This document shows, piece by piece, positions 16,748 to 24,960 of a DNA stretch of 64,000 nt; the first letter of the stretch is position 1, and the number at the start of each line of letters is the position of its first letter. The stretch lies in contig NZ_LGYE01000006.1 of the NCBI RefSeq assembly GCF_001262495.1, forward strand, positions 150,283 to 214,282. The letters run 5' to 3'. This DNA comes from Microbacterium sp. GCS4 (GTDB lineage: Bacteria > Actinomycetota > Actinomycetes > Actinomycetales > Microbacteriaceae). The notes under the pieces were generated by a model. It was not told the DNA's origin. It made no database searches and worked only from the letters and a program-made list of their open reading frames with translations. A program made the translations under genes and the position numbers.

Positions 16748-17110
16748 GTGACGGAGTACATCGAGCCAGAGCAGGCGCTCGCGGTCATCGCGAAGCTGGG
16801 TCTGCACGTGCGTGACGAGGGCCTGCTCTTCTCTGCCTTGGCGCGACCGTCAGCGGGCATGTTCGGGGTCGATGCGTATCCGACGTTCGAAGGCAAGGCC
16901 GCTGCGCTCATCAGCTCGCTCGCACAGAATGATTCCTTGTTCGACGGAAACAAGAGGATCTCGCTCATCCTGACGTTCATCTTCATCCGGATGAACGGCT
17001 TCGAGCTGACCTTCACGAACGACGAGGCATTCGACTTCGTCCTCGACGTCGCCCAGAGTCGGATCGATCTCGACCGGATCGCGGAGACGATCGCAGCGCA
17101 CATCCGCTGA
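16748..17110 (+). CDS. Fic/Doc-family toxin with altered catalytic motif
   Basis: 120 residues, the usual Doc length. Doc toxins inactivate EF-Tu by phosphorylation. The family motif H-x-[FL]-x-[DN]-G-N-K-R is present as DSLFDGNKR near residue 62, with Asp where the catalytic His is normally found. The rest of the motif and the following helix (ISLILTFIFIRMNG) fit Doc. It starts at GTG 16748, three bases after the antitoxin stop. The His loss suggests weakened or altered activity, unless a different His serves. Confidence 0.78.
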   Translation: MTEYIEPEQALAVIAKLGLHVRDEGLLFSALARPSAGMFGVDAYPTFEGKAAALISSLAQNDSLFDGNKRISLILTFIFIRMNGFELTFTNDEAFDFVLDVAQSRIDLDRIAETIAAHIR

Positions 17111-17174
17111 ACAGCGACCTGTCCGAGGACGACCTCCTGACTTCCGCGCACCCGCGTGGGAGACTGGCCTGATC

Positions 17175-17579
17175 ATGCGCTTCATCATCCGTGTCGTCGT
17201 CAACGCGTTCGCCCTCTGGGTCGTCACGCTGATCCCCGTCCTGCAGGTCACGATCACGGCGTTCCCGCCGGGCGAGACCCTGCAGCTCGTGCTGACGCTG
17301 CTCGCGGTGGCCGCGATCTTCGCGCTCGTGAACACGATCATCGGCACGATCGTGAAGATCGTCGCGTTCCCGCTGTACATCATCACCTTCGGTCTGATCG
17401 GCTTCGTCATCAACGGCTTCCTGCTGTGGCTGACGGCCTGGATCACGAGCGGCTTCGGCTGGGGCCTCTCGGTCGGACACTTCTGGTGGGGTGTCGTCGC
17501 CGCGCTGATCATCTCGATCATCAACGGCCTCTTCGGCTTCATCCTGCGCCCGCAGAGCAAGCGCTCGCGCCGCGACTGA
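17175..17579 (+). CDS. Phage-holin-4-2-type small membrane protein
   Basis: 134 residues with four hydrophobic helices (about 5-25, 35-58, 60-88 and 100-125) and a basic C-terminal tail (RPQSKRSRRD). Layout and the sequence ITFGLIGFVINGFLLWLTAW match the phage_holin_4_2/YvlD family of bacterial membrane proteins. They are not true phage holins in most genomes, and no phage genes are nearby. Molecular role unknown. Confidence 0.8.
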   Translation: MRFIIRVVVNAFALWVVTLIPVLQVTITAFPPGETLQLVLTLLAVAAIFALVNTIIGTIVKIVAFPLYIITFGLIGFVINGFLLWLTAWITSGFGWGLSVGHFWWGVVAALIISIINGLFGFILRPQSKRSRRD

Positions 17580-17610
17580 GTCGGCCCACGCGTCCGGCGA
17601 CCCGCACGCA

Positions 17611-18897
17611 CTAGTCCTCCTTCGCGACGCGCTCCGCTCGGAACTCGGTGCGTTCGATGACCTCCGCCTCGTCGAGGCGCTGCCAGAACGCGTCGAGCTC
17701 CTCGATCCGCGGGTCCCCTGACGCATCGGCCTGCGCCGCCAGCTCGCCGTACGACGCGAGGTGGTGCGGAATCCCGACATCGTTCGTGGTGAAGCCCGGA
17801 TCCTGCTCCCGCGTGATCGTGATGCTGTCTGCGGTCCCGGTGCCACCGGGCGACCCCCCGCCCGACAGCGCCCGCACCCCGTCGTCGGTGTGCCCCAGCG
17901 TCACCAGGGTCTGATCGTCGCGGAGCGTCGGGTCGATGGGGCTGCCCGCCGTGATGACCACGGGCACGTCGTACTCGCTCTGCATCGCGACGTAGGTCGC
18001 GACCGCACCGCCCTGTGAGTGCGCCACGACCGCGACCTGGTCGCCGGGCCGCGCACCGGCCGCCTCGAGCGCGGCGATCGTCGCGTCGTACGACGCCGAT
18101 CTCCGTCCGCTGTAGAGCTCGGAGTTCGACTTCATGTCCCAGGGGTCGCGTCCGCCCCAGTCGCCCGGCGCGAAGGTCTGCGTGCCCTTGATGTACACGA
18201 CGTATGTGGAGGTTCCGCCGGCGAAGGAGTACTTCTCCACGGCGACCTGCGCTCCGCGCTTCTCGGGGATGCGCAGCACCGCCCCCTCGAGACCGGCCGG
18301 AGCGCCCGCCGGGGTCGACGCCTTCACCGGAGCGACCGACACCGGCTCAGCTTTGCCGTGCAACTTCGCCCCGCGGGGTACGACGCCGAGCGATGTCCCG
18401 CCCCCGATGAAGGCGAGCGGCAGGAACACGGGCCCGAGAAAGCCGCCCCACGGCATCTGCGTGATCAGCCCTTCGAATCGCTCGACCCGCCACTGATCGA
18501 GCAGGTCCGCCGCCATCCCCGGAATCCGCGCATCGGCATCCTCGAGACGTCGCATGCCCTCCCGCGCCTCCCTCCCGGCCGCGCTGCGCTCATCCATGAG
18601 CCATTGCACCCGCAGCTCGACGTATTCGTACACGTCGGCCATGAGCAGCGTGCTCTCGATCGTGTCCTCGCACTCGTCACGGAGCTCCTCCACCCGTTCC
18701 CCGACCACGTGGAACCCCACGAGATCCATCCGGGCGCTCAGCCCCGGGGTGTCCACCACGAACTCGTAGGCGCGTGCGAGCAGTCGCCGCGCGTCGCGGT
18801 ACGCCTCGGCGACGGCATCCAGCCTCCTCGCGGTCCGTCGAAGATCGTCGGGGTCGACCGAGATGGCTCCGCCGTGGTCGATGCTCAGCCCGCTCAT
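17611..18897 (-). CDS. ESX-like helical domain fused to alpha/beta-hydrolase (lipase-like)
   Basis: 428 residues. The N-terminal 140 residues are all helical and charged, with a long coiled-coil-like stretch (EELRDECEDTIESTLLMADV) reminiscent of WXG/LXG-type secretion domains. A Gly-rich hydrophobic segment follows (residues 148-170). The C-terminal half has a lipase-like core with nucleophile elbow VVAHSQGGAVATYV near residue 305, plus downstream Asp (HTDDGV) and His (IPHHLASY) candidates. ATG 18897 overlaps the upstream small gene by ATGA. There is no Sec signal, which fits a type VII-like substrate or a cytoplasmic enzyme. Confidence 0.65.
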   Translation of the reverse strand: MSGLSIDHGGAISVDPDDLRRTARRLDAVAEAYRDARRLLARAYEFVVDTPGLSARMDLVGFHVVGERVEELRDECEDTIESTLLMADVYEYVELRVQWLMDERSAAGREAREGMRRLEDADARIPGMAADLLDQWRVERFEGLITQMPWGGFLGPVFLPLAFIGGGTSLGVVPRGAKLHGKAEPVSVAPVKASTPAGAPAGLEGAVLRIPEKRGAQVAVEKYSFAGGTSTYVVYIKGTQTFAPGDWGGRDPWDMKSNSELYSGRRSASYDATIAALEAAGARPGDQVAVVAHSQGGAVATYVAMQSEYDVPVVITAGSPIDPTLRDDQTLVTLGHTDDGVRALSGGGSPGGTGTADSITITREQDPGFTTNDVGIPHHLASYGELAAQADASGDPRIEELDAFWQRLDEAEVIERTEFRAERVAKED

Positions 18898-19154
18898 ACC
18901 TCGATCCTCTCCAGCGCCCGCTCGTGGTCCGTCACGTCCGCCCTCGCGAGCCGAGTGCTCGCCAGCAGGTCGTGAAGCGCATCCTGCAGGGCCTGGACCC
19001 CGTCCGATCGCCACTCGGTGTCGCCCCGGAGCGTGACGAGTGGCGGGATGGCGTCCTGGAGCGCCGCGCCGGCCGCGCGGATGAGGGACAGAGCATGGAG
19101 CACGGCCCAGTCGGGCGGGGCGGCAGCGGGATCGGTCGGAGCGAGGAGCAGCAT
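18894..19154 (-). CDS. Small helical protein coupled to lipase-like gene
   Basis: 86 residues, all predicted helical, with TEWRSDGVQALQDALHDLL in the second half, resembling the W-containing turn of WXG100-like proteins. The ATGA overlap with the lipase-like gene implies the two are made together, as ESX partner proteins are. No family is recognised with certainty. Confidence 0.6.
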   Translation of the reverse strand: MLLLAPTDPAAAPPDWAVLHALSLIRAAGAALQDAIPPLVTLRGDTEWRSDGVQALQDALHDLLASTRLARADVTDHERALERIEV

Positions 19155-19302
19155 GCGCCCAGCATCCTCGATCGACTCGTGTCCGCGCGGGCCGCGGGGC
19201 AGGGTCCTCCAGCAGCCGTGGATGCCTCACGGATCACCGCGACTGTGCAGAGGAGGACGACCCGGCATCGCGCGAACAGCCGTCGACCGGCAGAATGGTC
19301 AG

Positions 19303-19842
19303 GTGACATCCCCGGATCCTTTCCGCGTGATCTTCGTGTGCACGGGGAACATCTGCCGCTCTCCGATGGCGGAGGTCGTCTTCCGCGATCTCGCCGAGCG
19401 GCAGGGACTCGGCGCGCGCATCGTCTCGCGCAGCGCCGGCACCGGCGACTGGCACCTCGGCGAGCGCGCCGACCACCGCACGCTCGACGCCCTCTCCCGC
19501 CGCGGCTACGACGGATCCCAGCACCGCGCCAAGCAGTTCACGTTCGCCTCCTTCGCGGACAACGACCTCGTGGTCGCCCTCGACCGCACGCACGAGCGCA
19601 ACCTGCGCGAGTGGGCACGCGACGAGGACGAGGAGGGCAAGGTGGCGCTGCTGCTCGCCTTCGACCCCGGCGCGCCCACGCAGGACGTGCCCGACCCCTA
19701 CTACGCCGGGCCCGAGATGTTCGATTCGGTGCTCGGTATGATTGAAGCGGCGACCCGCGGGCTGTTCCGCCAGCTCGAGCCGGCTCTTCGCCAGCCCCGC
19801 TCGCCCCGAGGGATCGGGGCCCGATCAGGAGGACTCCCCTGA
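19303..19842 (+). CDS. Low-molecular-weight protein-tyrosine phosphatase
   Basis: 179-residue cytoplasmic phosphatase. The P-loop CTGNICRSP (C-x5-R-S) begins near residue 12 and the general-acid loop VPDPYYAG is near 133. A variable C-terminal tail of about 20 residues follows. GTG 19303 is chosen because CAGAAT ends six bases upstream (leaderless pattern) and the frame begins just before the P-loop strand. Its last four bases overlap the purB start. Confidence 0.9.
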   Translation: MTSPDPFRVIFVCTGNICRSPMAEVVFRDLAERQGLGARIVSRSAGTGDWHLGERADHRTLDALSRRGYDGSQHRAKQFTFASFADNDLVVALDRTHERNLREWARDEDEEGKVALLLAFDPGAPTQDVPDPYYAGPEMFDSVLGMIEAATRGLFRQLEPALRQPRSPRGIGARSGGLP

Positions 19843-21221
19843 CTTTCACGCCCTCGCTCCCGCCGCAGCCCCTGAGCCCTCTCGACGGCCGCTACCGCAG
19901 CGCCGTCACCGGGCTCGCCGACTTCCTCTCCGAGGCCGGACTCAACCGGGCACGGGTCGAGGTCGAGGTCGAGTGGCTGATCGCCCTGACCGACCGGTCG
20001 CTGTTCGAGACCACGCCGCTCACGGATGCCGACAAGGAGCGCCTCCGCGCCCTCTACCGCGACTTCGGGCAGGACGAGATCGACTGGCTCGCCGAGAAGG
20101 AAGCCGTCACGCAGCACGACGTGAAGGCCATCGAGTACCTCGTCCGCGACCGGCTCAGCACGCTGGGCCTGGACCGCATCGCGGAGCTCACGCACTTCGC
20201 CTGCACGAGCGAGGACATCAACTCCGCCTCCTACGCTCTCACCGTCAAGCGCGCGGTCGAGGAGGTCTGGCTTCCCGCGCTCGACACCGTGATCGCGAAG
20301 CTCCGTGAGCTCGCCTCCGAGCACGCCGACGCCGCCATGCTGTCGCGCACGCACGGACAGCCCGCGACGCCGTCGACCATGGGCAAGGAGCTCGCGGTGT
20401 TCGCGTGGCGCCTCGAGCGCGTGCGCGCCCAGATCGCGGCGAACGACTACCTCGCGAAGTTCTCGGGCGCGACCGGCACGTGGTCGGCCCACCTCTCGGC
20501 CGATCCGGACGCCGATTGGCCGACCATCGCGCGCGAGTACATCGAGGGCCTGGGACTGGGGTTCAACCTCCTCACGACGCAGATCGAGTCGCACGACTGG
20601 CAGGTCGAGCTGTACGACCGGGTGCGTCACGCCGGCGGCATCCTGCACAACCTCGCGACCGACATCTGGACGTACATCTCGCTCGGCTACTTCGCGCAGA
20701 TCCCCGTCGCCGGCGCGACGGGATCGTCGACCATGCCGCACAAGATCAACCCGATCCGCTTCGAGAACGCCGAAGCGAACCTCGAGATCTCAGGTGCCCT
20801 GCTCGCCTCGCTCGGCCAGACACTGGTCACGAGCCGCCTGCAGCGCGACCTCACCGATTCGACCACGCAGCGCAACATCGGCGTCGCGTTCGGGCACTCG
20901 CTGCTCGCGCTCGACAACCTGCGCCGCGGACTGAACGCGATCTCGCTGCGTCGGGACGTGCTGCTCGCCGACCTCGACGTGAACTGGGAGGTGCTCGCCG
21001 AGGCCATCCAGACCGTCATCCGCGCCGAGGTCACCGCCGGCCGCTCCACCATCCAGGACCCGTACGCGCTGCTCAAGGAGCTGACGCGCGGACACCGGGT
21101 GGGCGCCGCGGATCTCGCCGCGTTCGTCGAGGGCCTCGAGATCGGGGATGCCGCCAAGCAGCGTCTCCTCGCCCTCACCCCCGCCACCTACACGGGCATC
21201 GCCGAGCAGCTCGCGAAGTAG
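19839..21221 (+). CDS. purB: Adenylosuccinate lyase
   Basis: 460-residue enzyme of purine synthesis, cleaving SAICAR and adenylosuccinate with release of fumarate. Fumarase/aspartase superfamily motifs are CTSEDINSASYAL near residue 124, SRTHGQPATPSTMGKEL near 168 and the signature GSSTMPHKINPIRFENAE near 295. The N-terminus that fits the family (SPLDGRYRSAVTGLADFLSE) extends well upstream of the first ATG/GTG. The only credible start is CTG 19839, with AGGAGG seven bases before it and a CTGA overlap with the phosphatase stop. Confidence 0.92.
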   Translation: MTFTPSLPPQPLSPLDGRYRSAVTGLADFLSEAGLNRARVEVEVEWLIALTDRSLFETTPLTDADKERLRALYRDFGQDEIDWLAEKEAVTQHDVKAIEYLVRDRLSTLGLDRIAELTHFACTSEDINSASYALTVKRAVEEVWLPALDTVIAKLRELASEHADAAMLSRTHGQPATPSTMGKELAVFAWRLERVRAQIAANDYLAKFSGATGTWSAHLSADPDADWPTIAREYIEGLGLGFNLLTTQIESHDWQVELYDRVRHAGGILHNLATDIWTYISLGYFAQIPVAGATGSSTMPHKINPIRFENAEANLEISGALLASLGQTLVTSRLQRDLTDSTTQRNIGVAFGHSLLALDNLRRGLNAISLRRDVLLADLDVNWEVLAEAIQTVIRAEVTAGRSTIQDPYALLKELTRGHRVGAADLAAFVEGLEIGDAAKQRLLALTPATYTGIAEQLAK

Positions 21222-21224
21222 CGG

Positions 21225-22658
21225 TCAGTCCCCGGCCTCGCCGGAGCGCGCAACGGCGTCGTCGCGGGGCATGAAGACCGCCGCGAGCAGCGTGAGCAGA
21301 GCGACGATCGCGGCGGCGACGAACACCCAGAACGAGGCGTCGACGATGGTCGCGGGGTCCTGCGGTCCCGCGCCTCGGGCGATCACGGCGTTCGAGATCG
21401 CCCCGAAGACCGCGACGCCGAGGGCGCTGCCGGCCGATCGCGCGAAGGCGTTCATCCCGGTGGCGGCCCCACGTTCACCCCATCCGACCGCGGCCTGAGC
21501 GGCGATCAGCGTCGGTGCGGCGCTCCACCCGAGTCCGAAGCCGAGCACGAACGCGACGGCGGCGATCACGACCGGGTTCGGCCACGGAGACACGGCCGCG
21601 AGTGCGATCGCCGCGACGGTCGCGATCGCGAGGCCGGTGAGCGCGGTGCGTCGGAAGCCGATGCGCAGGTAGAGGCGCCCGGCGTTCGCGGCGGCGAGCG
21701 GCCAGCCGAGTGTGAGCGCCGCGACCGCCAGGCCCGACAGCAGCGGCGCGATCCCGATCGACCCCTCGAGGTACGCGGGGGCGAAGCTCGTGACGCCGGT
21801 GAGCAGTGCCCCGATCCCCAACGACACGATCGTGGTGGTGAGGATCAGCGGGCGCGCGACCAGGCGCAGATCGACGATGGGCTCCGCGGCCCGGCGCTCC
21901 ACGACCGCGAACCCCGCCAGCGCGGCGGCGCCGAGCCCGAAGCAGACGATGCTGGGCGCCGAGAGCCACTCCCAGGCGTTGCCGCCCTCCAGCATCCCGA
22001 GGATGAGCCCCGTGAGGCCGATCGTGAGCAGCACGGCTCCGAGGTAGTCGACGCGGTGCCGCTGCGGCTCGAGCTTCTCGTGATATCTGCGCAGCAGCAT
22101 CCACGCCGCGATCAGGCAGAGCGGGATGTTGACCCAGAAGATCCACCGCCAGGCGTCCAGCTGCGCGAACACTCCGCCGAGCGCGGGGCCGACGACCGAC
22201 GAGATCGCCCAGACCGAGGCGATGTAGCCCTGCACCTTGGCGCGTTCGGCGACCGTGTAGATGTCGCCGACGATCGTCATCGACATGGGGGCGACGGCGC
22301 CCGCGCCGAGTCCTTGAACGACCCGGAAGACGATGAGTGCCGTCATGCTCCACGCGAATCCCGACAGCAGGGAGCCGAGCAGGAACAGACCGATGCCGAG
22401 GAGGATGATGGGCTTGCGTCCGACCGTATCGGCGAAGCGCGAGTAGATCGGCACGCTCACGGCCTGCGCCAGCAGGTACACCGAGAACAGCCACGGGAAC
22501 TGCTGATAGCTGCCGAGGTCGCGCACGATGCTCGGCACCGCGGTCGCGAGGATCGTCGCATCGATCGCGATCAGCCCGGTCGAGAGCATGAGAGCTCCGA
22601 GCACCGGTCCGCGTTCCGAACGGAGGCCGACGGAAGCGCGATCGATGGATGCTGTCAC
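21225..22658 (-). CDS. MFS multidrug efflux transporter (DHA2-like)
   Basis: 477 residues with about 14 membrane helices. Motif C-like LSTGLIAIDATILATAVPSI lies in the first helix, motif A (SRFADTVGRKPIILLG) in the loop after helix 2, and GPALGGVFAQ with WRWIFWVNIP after helix 5, all hallmarks of drug:H+ antiporters. GTG 22658 is the start. It is convergent with purB with only three bases between stops. Substrate unknown. Confidence 0.88.
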   Translation of the reverse strand: MTASIDRASVGLRSERGPVLGALMLSTGLIAIDATILATAVPSIVRDLGSYQQFPWLFSVYLLAQAVSVPIYSRFADTVGRKPIILLGIGLFLLGSLLSGFAWSMTALIVFRVVQGLGAGAVAPMSMTIVGDIYTVAERAKVQGYIASVWAISSVVGPALGGVFAQLDAWRWIFWVNIPLCLIAAWMLLRRYHEKLEPQRHRVDYLGAVLLTIGLTGLILGMLEGGNAWEWLSAPSIVCFGLGAAALAGFAVVERRAAEPIVDLRLVARPLILTTTIVSLGIGALLTGVTSFAPAYLEGSIGIAPLLSGLAVAALTLGWPLAAANAGRLYLRIGFRRTALTGLAIATVAAIALAAVSPWPNPVVIAAVAFVLGFGLGWSAAPTLIAAQAAVGWGERGAATGMNAFARSAGSALGVAVFGAISNAVIARGAGPQDPATIVDASFWVFVAAAIVALLTLLAAVFMPRDDAVARSGEAGD

Positions 22659-22709
22659 CCTGAAGACAAGCCGGACGGCGCCGCGACTATTCCGCGGAAC
22701 CCGAGGGGA

Positions 22710-23063
22710 TCAAGGCGTGGCAGAGCTGCTCGGCGCCTCGGGGTCGGCATCGTCGGGCGTCTCCGGGTCATAGAGGACCGGACGATCGACGGTCTTGGTG
22801 ACGTCGGCCGGGTCGACCACGAGGATCAGCATCGCGAGGATCAGCAGTGTCACGATGAACGCGCCGCCGCCCACCACCAGGCCCAGCGCGATCGGCGTGA
22901 GCCCGTCGTAGGTGCCCCTCGCGATCGCGTCGTTCACGCGGGAGGTGAAGGCACCGGTCGACACCAGGGTCACGATCGCGGCGAACACGCCGCATCCCAG
23001 TGCGATGCCGAGCAGGTGCAGGGGGCGCAGGATGTCGCGCCGCGTGGGCTTCTCGTCGCTCAT
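22710..23063 (-). CDS. Small membrane protein
   Basis: 117 residues with two membrane helices (about 17-40 and 60-85) and an acidic Pro-rich cytoplasmic tail (DPETPDDADPEAPSSS). It overlaps the upstream membrane gene by ATGA, so the two are translated together. No family recognised. Confidence 0.7.
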   Translation of the reverse strand: MSDEKPTRRDILRPLHLLGIALGCGVFAAIVTLVSTGAFTSRVNDAIARGTYDGLTPIALGLVVGGGAFIVTLLILAMLILVVDPADVTKTVDRPVLYDPETPDDADPEAPSSSATP

Positions 23064-23707
23064 CGGTCGCCTCCTTGCTCGACGGGTGCGGCCTCAGATG
23101 CGGCGGCCGCGGTGGCCGCGGCGTCCGCGCGCTTCGGGGTGAGGCCGGCGATCCCGAGGAACACCGCGATGATGGCCGCGTAGCCGCCGAACATGCCGAC
23201 GCCGAGGATGATGCCGGTGAGCTCGAACTCGCCGGCACCCTTGATGGCGTACGGCTGCACGAAGCCGGCGGGGATCGCGATCAGCAGCACGGCGAGCAGC
23301 AGACCGAAGGCGCCGACCGTGATGGCGTCGCGGGCGGCGGGATCGCCGGCGCGGCGCGCACGGAGTCCGACGATGAGCTCGACGAGGCCGGTCGCCAGCG
23401 CCCACGCGATCACGACGATGAAGAAGAGGTCCTCGGTGCGCCAGGCGGGGATGCCCGCGGCCATGCCGGCCGCGATGCCGAGGAGCGCGAGCACGAGCCA
23501 CGACCAGCGCTCACCGGCCGGGAACACGAGCCAGACGGCGAGGAGGAGGACGAGCGACGTCGCCAGCACGAACCCGCTGAACACCGACAGACCGACGGCG
23601 GCCGAGTGGTCCGGTGAGAAGGTGATCATCACGGCTGCGGCGGCGGCGAAGAGCGCGCGCATCAGTTGGACGTGTCGCGCGGTGAACGCGCGGGCAGGGG
23701 CAGACAT
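23060..23707 (-). CDS. Multi-helix membrane protein
   Basis: 215 residues with about seven hydrophobic helices and an Ala-rich C-terminal tail. It resembles the HdeD-like/DUF308 type of membrane protein found in actinobacteria. Start ATG 23707; four-base overlap with the next gene. Function unknown; probably one complex or pathway with the 117-residue partner. Confidence 0.7.
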   Translation of the reverse strand: MSAPARAFTARHVQLMRALFAAAAAVMITFSPDHSAAVGLSVFSGFVLATSLVLLLAVWLVFPAGERWSWLVLALLGIAAGMAAGIPAWRTEDLFFIVVIAWALATGLVELIVGLRARRAGDPAARDAITVGAFGLLLAVLLIAIPAGFVQPYAIKGAGEFELTGIILGVGMFGGYAAIIAVFLGIAGLTPKRADAAATAAAASEAAPVEQGGDR

Positions 23708-24020
23708 GACGATCCAGAGTCCTCCGGGGTTTCACCCCAGTCTACGCGGGGGCGCGCGATGCTCGGACGCAGGAGCGATGCCCTCGGAACATGTCCGTGA
23801 GGCCTGACGGATCTCCCCAGATCGATCGTCAGGCCCCACGAGAACACGCAGCGACGGGGGCGACACTGCGTCGAGCTGCTCGAGCACAAGGTCGGGCACC
23901 CTGCTTGCCTCTCACAACTCTGTCGACCCCAGAAATAGCATCCCGTCCCCTACGCGATGCCGGTGTGGTCGTATGCTCACTTTAGGGGCCGGTTCTTCAC
24001 ATACCGGAGGGGGACGTGTG
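23708..24020. other. Divergent intergenic region with isolated hairpin
   Basis: No gene is seen in these 313 bases. GGCCTGACG (23801-23809) pairs with CGTCAGGCC (23827-23835), a terminator-like hairpin although both flanking genes read away from it. It may be the leftover of a lost gene. The last 80 bases are AT-richer and should hold the promoter of the rightward HTH gene. Confidence 0.5.
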
Positions 24021-24929
24021 ATGAGTTTGGAAAAAAGTCGTAGGACGGCATCAGACCTCTTTCCAGCTGCCTTCCGCGACGCGATAAACGCCCGGGATCT
24101 GTCGCTCGCGCGCCTGCACGAGATGCTGCGCGCGCGGGGCAACGGCGTGTCCATGACGACGCTGAGCTACTGGCGTTCCGGCCGCCGCCGCCCCGAGGGC
24201 GTGCAGTCCCTGGCGGCTCTCGCCGACATCGAGGTCATCCTGGACCTGCGCGCCGGCGCTCTCACCGGACTGCTGGGAGCGACCAACCGCACCGGCCCCG
24301 TCGGACCGAACAGGTTCCCGCTCGACGAGCTCGAGGTCGAGCGCGCCGTGATGGATGCCTTCACCGCCATGGGCGCCGAGTACCCCGACACGTCGCGGGA
24401 GCTCACGACCCACTCCATCACCGACGTCGACGAGCACGGCAACGTGGCGCGCTCCGAGACGCGCAGCATCGTCCAGTCCACGGTGGGCACGGTCACCGCG
24501 ATCCCGTTCCTTCAACTGACTCCGGGCGAGAGCACGCCCGCGCCGCTCATCAACGCGATCTCCGGCGGACGCATCGCGCAGCGCTACTCGCATCCGAGCG
24601 GCGAGGTGCACGGCGTCCTCTTCGAACTAGAGTCCCCGCTCGCCGCCCCCGACACCACGATCGTCGAGTGGTCGGTCGAGCTGCCGCCCGGCTACCCGCC
24701 GCAGCGCGACTCCGGTCACGCCGTCGCCATGAAGTGCCGCGAGCTGCTGGTGTGGACGCGGTTCCATCCGGATGCCGTGCCCGACACGGTCGAGGAGCGC
24801 GTCGACACCCCGGCCGGCGTCGTGTCCTCGCCCCTCGACCTTGGCGGCCGCACCTCGGTGCATCAGGTGCGGCGCGCGTTCGGCCCCGGAGCCCTCGGCA
24901 TCGCCTGGAGCTACGCGGACGGACGCTGA
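24021..24929 (+). CDS. HTH (XRE-like) protein of unknown function
   Basis: 302 residues. Residues 10-75 read as a helix-turn-helix with SLARLHEMLRARGNGVSMTT then LSYWRSGRRRPEGVQSLAAL, like XRE-type repressors that recognise DNA when picking a regulatory site. The remaining 220 residues are an uncharacterised beta-rich region with no known enzymatic motif. ATG 24021 follows GGAGG ten bases upstream; GTG 24018 in frame is an alternative. It stands alone; its stop lies in the arm of a terminator shared with the next gene. Confidence 0.7.
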   Translation: MSLEKSRRTASDLFPAAFRDAINARDLSLARLHEMLRARGNGVSMTTLSYWRSGRRRPEGVQSLAALADIEVILDLRAGALTGLLGATNRTGPVGPNRFPLDELEVERAVMDAFTAMGAEYPDTSRELTTHSITDVDEHGNVARSETRSIVQSTVGTVTAIPFLQLTPGESTPAPLINAISGGRIAQRYSHPSGEVHGVLFELESPLAAPDTTIVEWSVELPPGYPPQRDSGHAVAMKCRELLVWTRFHPDAVPDTVEERVDTPAGVVSSPLDLGGRTSVHQVRRAFGPGALGIAWSYADGR

Positions 24930-24960
24930 GCGTCCGGCATCCGCCCGCTCCCGACGCTCA
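24927..24960. terminator. Bidirectional terminator whose arms contain both stop codons
   Basis: TGAGCGTC (24927-24934) and GACGCTCA (24953-24960) are exact complements. The TGA of the rightward gene is the first three bases and the TGA of the leftward gene the last three, so one hairpin ends both genes. The same design recurs at 63721-63748. Confidence 0.65.

Noticed and set aside
17175..17579. Prophage lysis gene
   Set aside because: The holin-like family occurs widely in bacterial chromosomes and there are no other phage genes nearby.
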